DNA of 11,789 nt from the NCBI GenBank assembly GCA_015852425.1, contig JAAAIG010000140.1:1-11789 (forward strand), in the 5' to 3' direction. Shown here one piece after another: positions 6,812 through 11,789 of the stretch. Every line of letters starts with the position of its first letter. Position 1 is the first letter of the stretch. This stretch comes from Gryganskiella cystojenkinii. Its lineage: Eukaryota > Mortierellomycota > Mortierellomycetes > Mortierellales > Mortierellaceae. Made by a program: the position numbers and the translations under genes. The notes under the pieces are model-generated. The model made no database searches, was not told the origin of the DNA, and saw only the letters and a program-made list of their open reading frames with translations.

Positions 6812-8581
6812 ATGTCGCTTGACCAAGTTCATTTCCTACACTTTCTCCTCGAAGTTGTCCTTTTTGAGTTCACGTACGAGTACGGAGGTGGGTTCGAGGT
6901 CTCCTCGGACATGATCTCACATTCATTCGAGATTGCGGCTAATGTTTTTCGAGATCACCCCGATTCAATTGCCAGTCCTTGTCTGCAGTACATTCGATCC
7001 AATGGCCTCGATGACGAGACTCGTGTTGGCGACTTTCTTCAGGACTTTGTTAACCCAAAACTACTCCCCAAGCGTCTCATCGTTGAGTCCTCTTGCTCCG
7101 CTGAGCCCAAGACAGTGTCCGATATCCGTTGTTCCTATTTCAACTATCTCGGCTACAAGGTCATGAAGAACACCCTGGATGTGGTCGTTGTCATCCTACC
7201 CGACTGGAGTCCTACGGACCTGGACCAATTCAAGGTCAATTATTTGACTGATGTTCCTGGTCATTACATGGACGATCTCTCTGCCCTTGTCTTTGAGATC
7301 TTGCATGGTTTCAAGATTCATGGGTCCCAAGGGTTTGTGTCCAAGGTTCGAAAGGACCAAGCTCCTGGAGTTGGAAACTACTCGAGAGAGTTTGCAGAAT
7401 CAACTCTGGCGGGGACGAAACGCAGGCTGCAACAGGACATCATTCAAGAACAAGAGCGCAAAGCCGGAAAAGACCAGGAACCTCTCAAGCTAGATCGTCA
7501 AGACGTTCAGCATCTGGAGACCGCTATCCTTGTAGGAGAGAAAGCCGACGAGAGCGCATTAGCATCGGCACGGAGATGGGACCTCAAGATTAATGATCAC
7601 ATGAAGCAGATCCGGATGTCAACTGAAGCTTCCCCGGTGCAGAGGCTGCATATTACGGAATTGAGAACAAACCTCGAGAATTCTCTTCGCTATTTCTTCC
7701 GACAACCCCAGCTCGAGGTTTGCCTATGTGGGTCCTTTGCTACAGGACTTTGTACTAGAGGAAGCGATGTAGATTTTACAGTGACGAAACACAATGGCGC
7801 GATCGACTCTGTGGTCTCGCTCGCCAAGGCACTCGAACAATCCGGTTATCATAACGTTCGGGCGATCGGATATGCGCGAATACCGATTGCGATGTTTATC
7901 GACCCGGTGAGCACGGTCGAGTGCGACATCAGTCTGGATCAACGCTTAGGCGGTTTGGCTACAAGACTGATCTCAACCTACCGACAGATCGATGATCGGT
8001 TCGAGACGCTTTGGTTTGCGGTTCTGAAGTTGGCTAAAGTGCACGATATTTGGTCCGGTCGGAAGCAATTTCTTCCATCATATGCTTTGGTTCTGATGAT
8101 GATTGTTTACTTGCAGAGCAAGAACGTGCCTGTTCTCCCTCGCCTGCAATGCCAAGACGCCGAGAGGATGACGAGGTGCCAGTACGATGGGTGGGACTGT
8201 TCCTTTGACGAAGACTGGTGTCATCACCGACACAACCTTGGATCAAACAAAAACAAACAGACACCTGCCGAAATGTTGAGGTGGTTCTGTTTCTTTTATG
8301 GATATCAGGCTGATTACGGATCCTGGGAGATCAACGCTCGACTGGGAGAAGTCATGACAGTCCGACAGGTCGACGTTGCCAAGGACCCTTATCAACGAGA
8401 GAAGCTGAGGTTGGATCCGATTTGTGTAATGGATCCTTTTTCTCGCCATAAGAATGTGACCGCGAATGTGAGTAGCTCAACGGTAGAGCGGGCCCAGATG
8501 GCCTTCCGAGCGGCCTACGATGCTCTTGCCAAGGGGGATGTAGAGACTGCTTTCAGTAAGGCTGGTTCAAATGTTCAATAA
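6812..8581 (+). CDS. Cid1-like terminal nucleotidyltransferase with novel N-terminal domain (gene D)
   Basis: A 589-residue paralogue of gene B. Residues about 5-170 match the unrecognised N-terminal domain of B (NPKLLP at 81-86, MDDLSALVFEIL at 153-164). A charged linker with less coiled coil than B follows (about 190-270). The nucleotidyltransferase core has G307-S308, S-D-V-D with D319 and D321, and third Asp D372, so it is predicted to be catalytic. The central IDDRF (393-397), WDCSFD (461-466), an Asn/Lys-rich insertion near 475-482 and DPF (541-543) follow. The residue matching the uracil-selecting His of Cid1 is Lys547, with a His one position earlier. It shares with gene A a longer insertion before DPF (about 512-536). 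Its role is addition of nucleotides to RNA 3' ends by family; substrate and base are unknown. The start at 6812 is chosen because similarity to B begins there; upstream in-frame ATGs (6602, 6734) give unconserved sequence. Intronless. Confidence 0.88.
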   Translation: MSLDQVHFLHFLLEVVLFEFTYEYGGGFEVSSDMISHSFEIAANVFRDHPDSIASPCLQYIRSNGLDDETRVGDFLQDFVNPKLLPKRLIVESSCSAEPKTVSDIRCSYFNYLGYKVMKNTLDVVVVILPDWSPTDLDQFKVNYLTDVPGHYMDDLSALVFEILHGFKIHGSQGFVSKVRKDQAPGVGNYSREFAESTLAGTKRRLQQDIIQEQERKAGKDQEPLKLDRQDVQHLETAILVGEKADESALASARRWDLKINDHMKQIRMSTEASPVQRLHITELRTNLENSLRYFFRQPQLEVCLCGSFATGLCTRGSDVDFTVTKHNGAIDSVVSLAKALEQSGYHNVRAIGYARIPIAMFIDPVSTVECDISLDQRLGGLATRLISTYRQIDDRFETLWFAVLKLAKVHDIWSGRKQFLPSYALVLMMIVYLQSKNVPVLPRLQCQDAERMTRCQYDGWDCSFDEDWCHHRHNLGSNKNKQTPAEMLRWFCFFYGYQADYGSWEINARLGEVMTVRQVDVAKDPYQREKLRLDPICVMDPFSRHKNVTANVSSSTVERAQMAFRAAYDALAKGDVETAFSKAGSNVQ

Positions 8582-8582
8582 A
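8577..8582 (+). terminator. Poly(A) signal overlapping the stop codon of gene D
   Basis: AATAAA in which the TAA stop (8579-8581) is embedded, followed directly by a run of A. If used, the mRNA would have almost no 3' UTR. No other AATAAA was noticed before the CAF-1 gene starts 238 bp downstream. Confidence 0.4.
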
Positions 8583-8671
8583 AAAAAAAATCAGGGGTAG
8601 GCACGCAAATGGGCTTGTATTGCCACCAAACTAATCAAAGAATGTGACTGTTTGCGTCCATCGAGGAGAGG

Positions 8672-8679
8672 AAGCGCGT
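8672..8679 (+). promoter_or_regulatory. Cell-cycle-box-like octamer upstream of the CAF-1 gene
   Basis: AAGCGCGT lies about 140 bp before ATG 8820. Its reverse strand reads ACGCGCTT, containing the ACGCG core of the MluI cell-cycle box that drives S-phase genes in yeasts. A replication-coupled histone chaperone would fit such control. The same octamer occurs in other spacers of this window, so it may instead be a general local motif. Confidence 0.3.
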
Positions 8680-8819
8680 TTCTGTGTGTTTTCATTTTTA
8701 TTTTTGGTGGCCACCTTCTTTGTTCACATCATCCTCACTACTTCGACAGACATCATCGAGCCTGACTGACAGACACGCCTCCTCGTTCATCCATTTCATC
8801 TCTTAACGGTCATACAACG

Positions 8820-11646
8820 ATGAAAGTCAAGGTACTTTTAGAGGACTGACTAGGAACAGAACCGAGGAGTGTTGACGGCAACACAGGAATCTTGCGCAAA
8901 AGAGTGTAAACATCTAATTAACCTCGCTGCCCTCTTTCTTGTTGAACAGCCATTGCAAATCCACTGGCACGACAAGCAACCCATATACTCGGCCCATTTC
9001 GAACCAGGACCAAAAGGAAGACTCGCTACAGCTGGTGGCGACTGCAATGTCCGAGTAAGTGTCTACGCCTCCATTCTGATCATCCTCGGCTTCGATGCAA
9101 GTTACCACCCTGGAAATGGTGTTCTAACAGGCATGGTTATTTCATCCCACTAAATTACGTAGATCTGGAAGATTGACAGGAACAAGGAAAAGGACAGCGC
9201 TCATGTCGATTTCCTCTCAAGTCTCAACAGACATACAGCCGCAGTGAACGTCGTTCGATTTTCGCCGACAAGTACGAGACCTTTACCTTTGCTCAGCCGA
9301 TGACGAACCACGCGATTAGTACAGGATACACGTCTAACAGACTCTTTTTCTTATAAAATTCTCTGTTGACTCATTAATAGCGGAGTGCCTTGCTTCAGCT
9401 GGGGATGGTAAATACATCAGGATTGGGCCACCTTAGACATGGAGGGCCTTTTTGATAAAACCGGACTGACATTCTCGTTCTTTCTCATTTTGGTAGACGG
9501 CAATATCATCCTTTGGAAGCCAACCGAAAACAAGGACGCTGTGAGCAGATTTGCAGAGTCTGACGACGACGAATTTGAACGAGAGACATGGCGTGTTCAA
9601 TCAATGATGCGAGGATCACTCTCAGATATCTACGACCTCGCCTGGTCTCCAGACGGCAAATACATCATCTCAGGATCGATTGACAACACTGCACGGATAT
9701 GGGAGATAGGAACCTGTACGTACACGGACTACGGACTGCTGAATCATGGTGACTTGCCACCGTTGACTCTCGTGACACCCAGACCCATGATCTGACTTTT
9801 TTTTTCGATTGTCATGTTTGTTTTAGCAAAATGTCTTCATGTCATAGCGGATCACCATCATTACGTCCAAGGAGTTGCATGGGATCCCCTCGGAGAGTTT
9901 GTGGCAACACAGAGTAGTGACAGGTAGCGTCGAAAACGGCGTCAATCGTGATGGATGTTATTCAATCAACAGACTGTGTGGCTCACTGACCATGACTTTC
10001 TTCCTATACTATAACAGGGCCGTGCATGTTTACTCGTTCAAGACGGACAAGAACGGCCAGGTCTTTGTCAATCATGTGGGCAGAAGCACCAAACTTGACT
10101 TTTCAAAGTTCCGATCTGCTTCACAACCCACGATTCAAATCACAAAGGCTCCGGAAGACAAGGCAGACACGGATATGACCTTAGATGCACCGACAGTATC
10201 AATAACAGCACCAGAGGACGCTGTTAAGCCAGCGAGGGCGGGACCAAAATCCTTCAAGACTTATCACGACGAGACGCTTACATCATTCTTCAGAAGACTG
10301 TCTTTTACGCCAGACGGCGCCATGCTCATAGCCCCCGCTGGTCAGTACAAAACAATTGTTACCAAGACTGGAACACAAGCCATCGACGAGTCTGCATCTC
10401 AACTACAAGATACAGAAACAAAGAACACATCCTACATTTATGCTCGACGCGACTTTACAAGGTACAATCTTAATCTGATTTTTAATGCGCAGAATTTCCA
10501 TGTCTTTTAAGGTATCAATACCAATTGTTATTTTTCTGCTCATTGTCGATCAATAGAGGACAAAGCACCAATCTCTCTGCTGTGGCCCATCTCCCTGGCC
10601 ATAAGAAGCCCTCTGTCGCGATCAAGTGCAGTCCCGTCCTCTATGAGCTTCGCAAGGAACTCTATCCTCCTTCTCAAAATTCGGCCTATGGCAAACATTC
10701 GATGACAACGACAGCAACATTAGCGTCATCACAACCAACACCGGTCAAGGCACCCTCTGTCTTTGGGCTTAGCTACCGTGCCGTTTATGCTGTCGCCACA
10801 CAGGATTCTGTCTTGATCTACGATACCCAACAGACCGCACCCCTGGCTCTAGTCTCACATCTCCACTATGCCACCTACACGGACATGGCATGGTCAGGTG
10901 ATGGATGCAATCTCATCTTGACTTCCTCGGATGGATTCTGCTCCCTGATCTCGTTCGAGGAGGGCGAGTTGGGTACGGTTTACAAGCCAGCACAGTCGAT
11001 GGTGGATCTTTTGGGTGGCACGGAGAGCAGTCTGGTCACGACCGCAAAGGAAGCTCTGGACCCATCAGCGACGATCGCAGTCACCGCGGGCATGATGCAG
11101 AGGTTGAGCGGCTTGTCCCTGACGGATATCAAAGAACTCCTAGAGCCCAAAGAGCCAGGCACAAGTAAAGAATCAAAGGGAAAGACCAAGGGCGACAAAT
11201 CCTCGACGACGGCGGCGACAATGGCGGGTGAGAACAAGAAGGGCGTTGTCAAGAAACTGTTCTCAAAAGCAAAGTCAACTGCAGGAGGAAACCTAGGTTC
11301 GAAATCTCCTGCTGGCAAATCAGCAGTCAAGACGGAGCGTGACGGGGATGCGATCATGACCTCCGTAGAAGATCAACGTTCTCCCAAAAAGCGGAGGATT
11401 CAACCTACGTTTGTCAGTGCCTTGGCTGGAGGTACTATAGCTGCACCTTCAAGTACAAGTTCCCCAGTGGCACCATTAACACCAGCCATGACTGCAGACC
11501 CAATCGTTCCCTGGAACTCGTCGCCCTCGTCATCGTCGTCGTCAACACCACCAACGTCGGGTCCTGCTTCACCCGTGACTCCTGCGACGCCAAAGCCCAA
11601 GAAGCGAATTCAGCCGACGTTTGTGAGCGCTCTTCCGGGCCAATAA
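8820..11646 (+). CDS. CAC2: Chromatin assembly factor 1 subunit p60/Cac2 (WD40), eight exons
   Basis: Middle subunit of CAF-1, which deposits H3-H4 on newly replicated DNA in the nucleus. Exons: 8820-8831, 8950-9054, 9163-9271, 9381-9407, 9497-9715, 9827-9923, 10018-10461, 10557-11646; 2103 nt, 700 residues. All seven introns are GT-AG, and joining them restores a continuous frame with family-typical sequence. The WD40 propeller spans about 5-475; blade ends include NVRIWKI (37-43), NIILWKP (87-93), DNTARIWEI (147-155) and DRAVHVYSF (189-197), and a [13 protein letters not shown] segment in exon 7 is typical of p60. The tail (about 480-700) is disordered, Lys/Ser/Thr/Pro-rich, and carries two copies of a [12 protein letters not shown] motif (616-630 and 686-700) resembling the ASF1-binding B-domain motif of HIRA and Cac2. 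Longer than human p60 (559 aa) and yeast Cac2 (468 aa), partly through this tail. Start supported by the family's MKVK-like N-terminus, in context ACAACGATG. Confidence 0.92.
8832..8949 (+). other. CAF-1 intron 1
   Basis: 118 nt, GTACTT to ACAG, phase 0, with CTAATTAAC as likely branch region. It leaves a first coding exon of only 12 nt (four codons). Joining gives [12 protein letters not shown], as expected for the family. Confidence 0.85.
9055..9162 (+). other. CAF-1 intron 2
   Basis: 108 nt, GTAAGT to GTAG, phase 0. Joining CGA to ATCTGG completes the first WD repeat ending (NVRIWKI). Confidence 0.9.
9272..9380 (+). other. CAF-1 intron 3
   Basis: 109 nt, GTACGA to ATAG, phase 1. Joining gives FSPT-TECLASAG across the junction. 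Confidence 0.85.
9408..9496 (+). other. CAF-1 intron 4
   Basis: 89 nt, GTAAAT to GTAG, phase 1, with CTGAC at about 9466 as likely branch site. Joining gives the WD signature GDDGNIILW. With intron 3 it delimits a 27-nt microexon. Confidence 0.9.
9716..9826 (+). other. CAF-1 intron 5
   Basis: 111 nt, GTACGT to TTAG, phase 1, with CTGAC plus a T-run at about 9792-9805. Joining gives [16 protein letters not shown], matching the family. Confidence 0.88.
9924..10017 (+). other. CAF-1 intron 6
   Basis: 94 nt, GTAGCG to ACAG, phase 2, with CTGAC at about 9986. Joining gives [11 protein letters not shown]. An AG at about 9971 would break this motif, so the later acceptor is preferred. Confidence 0.88.
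10462..10556 (+). other. CAF-1 intron 7
   Basis: 95 nt, GTACAA to ATAG, phase 2, with a pyrimidine-rich stretch just before the acceptor. Joining gives [19 protein letters not shown]. An alternative acceptor at 10510-10511 would add 15 residues in frame. Confidence 0.85.
11389..11433 (+). other. Putative ASF1-binding motif, copy 1
   Basis: Encodes [15 protein letters not shown] (residues 616-630). A basic cluster followed by I-x-P-T is the pattern of HIRA/Cac2 B-domain-like peptides known to bind the histone chaperone ASF1. Function here is inferred. Confidence 0.6.
11527..11544 (+). repeat. TCG/TCA serine microsatellite
   Basis: Six TCG or TCA codons in a row encode a serine run in the disordered tail of the CAF-1 protein, between the two ASF1-binding-like motifs. 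Such runs vary readily in length and here act as linker sequence. Confidence 0.7.
11599..11643 (+). other. Putative ASF1-binding motif, copy 2
   Basis: Encodes [15 protein letters not shown] (residues 686-700), the extreme C-terminus of the protein. It matches copy 1 at 12 of 15 positions, exactly 70 residues downstream, with mostly different synonymous codons. Confidence 0.6.
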
Positions 11647-11696
11647 AGTGTTTGATGGAAGCAAATTTGCTGTTCTTCCTTCGCAATATTCAATGG

Positions 11697-11702
11697 AATA
11701 AA
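11697..11702 (+). terminator. Poly(A) signal of the CAF-1 gene
   Basis: AATAAA 50 bp after the TAA stop at 11644-11646. A second AATAAA (11642-11647) overlaps the stop codon itself but is less well placed. The rest of the window to 11789 shows no gene and ends in a T12 run (11778-11789). Confidence 0.6.
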
Positions 11703-11789
11703 ACAGCATGTATGGTCGAATTTTGATTTTGCCACCAACCACATATTGTTCGAAAGATATTGTTTATGTGACGGCGATTTTTTTTTTTT

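Noticed and set aside
6487..6827. 11-bp direct repeat GCTTGACCAAG at 6487-6497 and 6817-6827
   Set aside because: A single short match, one copy inside the coding start of gene D; no flanking similarity, so likely chance.
10512..10556. Alternative 3' splice site of CAF-1 intron 7 adding 15 in-frame residues
   Set aside because: The added stretch is strongly hydrophobic and looks like a translated pyrimidine tract; the acceptor at 10556 follows that tract and joins family-typical sequence.

Overview
The window looks like nuclear DNA of a filamentous fungus, most likely an early-diverging one of the Mucoromycota/Mortierella type. The evidence is five monocistronic genes, all on the + strand, separated by 240-570 bp spacers; AATAAA-type poly(A) signals; short GT-AG introns of 89-118 nt with CTAAT/CTGAC-like branch sequences; and a recognisable chromatin assembly factor 1 p60/Cac2 gene. 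The species-level placement is inference. I saw no bacterial-type operons, RNA genes, transposons or CRISPR arrays.

Layout. 1-400: AT-rich 5' region with a perfect T19-C-A19 palindrome, a weak TATA-like box and a possible extra 5' exon. 401-1618: gene A, a Cid1-like nucleotidyltransferase whose metal-binding triad is degenerate (probable pseudoenzyme). 2167-3906: gene B, a paralogue with an intact triad, an extra uncharacterised N-terminal domain and a long Gln/Glu/Arg-rich coiled coil. 4472-6259: a BAG-domain Hsp70 co-chaperone. 6812-8581: gene D, a third nucleotidyltransferase, intact and with the same N-terminal domain as gene B. 8820-11646: an eight-exon CAF-1 p60/Cac2 gene encoding a 700-residue WD40 protein that ends in two copies of a putative ASF1-binding motif.

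How they may work together. A, B and D form a local paralogue cluster of non-canonical poly(A)/poly(U) polymerase-like enzymes, all carrying the signature W-D-C-x-F-D-x-x-W. A cluster of two apparently active members and one that appears dead, two of them with a novel N-terminal domain, is the most unusual content here; an active/inactive partnership is possible but unproven. The BAG gene lies inside the cluster without sequence kinship to it. The CAF-1 gene is a housekeeping replication-coupled histone chaperone and is probably unrelated to the cluster. The four upstream genes are apparently intronless, while the CAF-1 gene is intron-rich.
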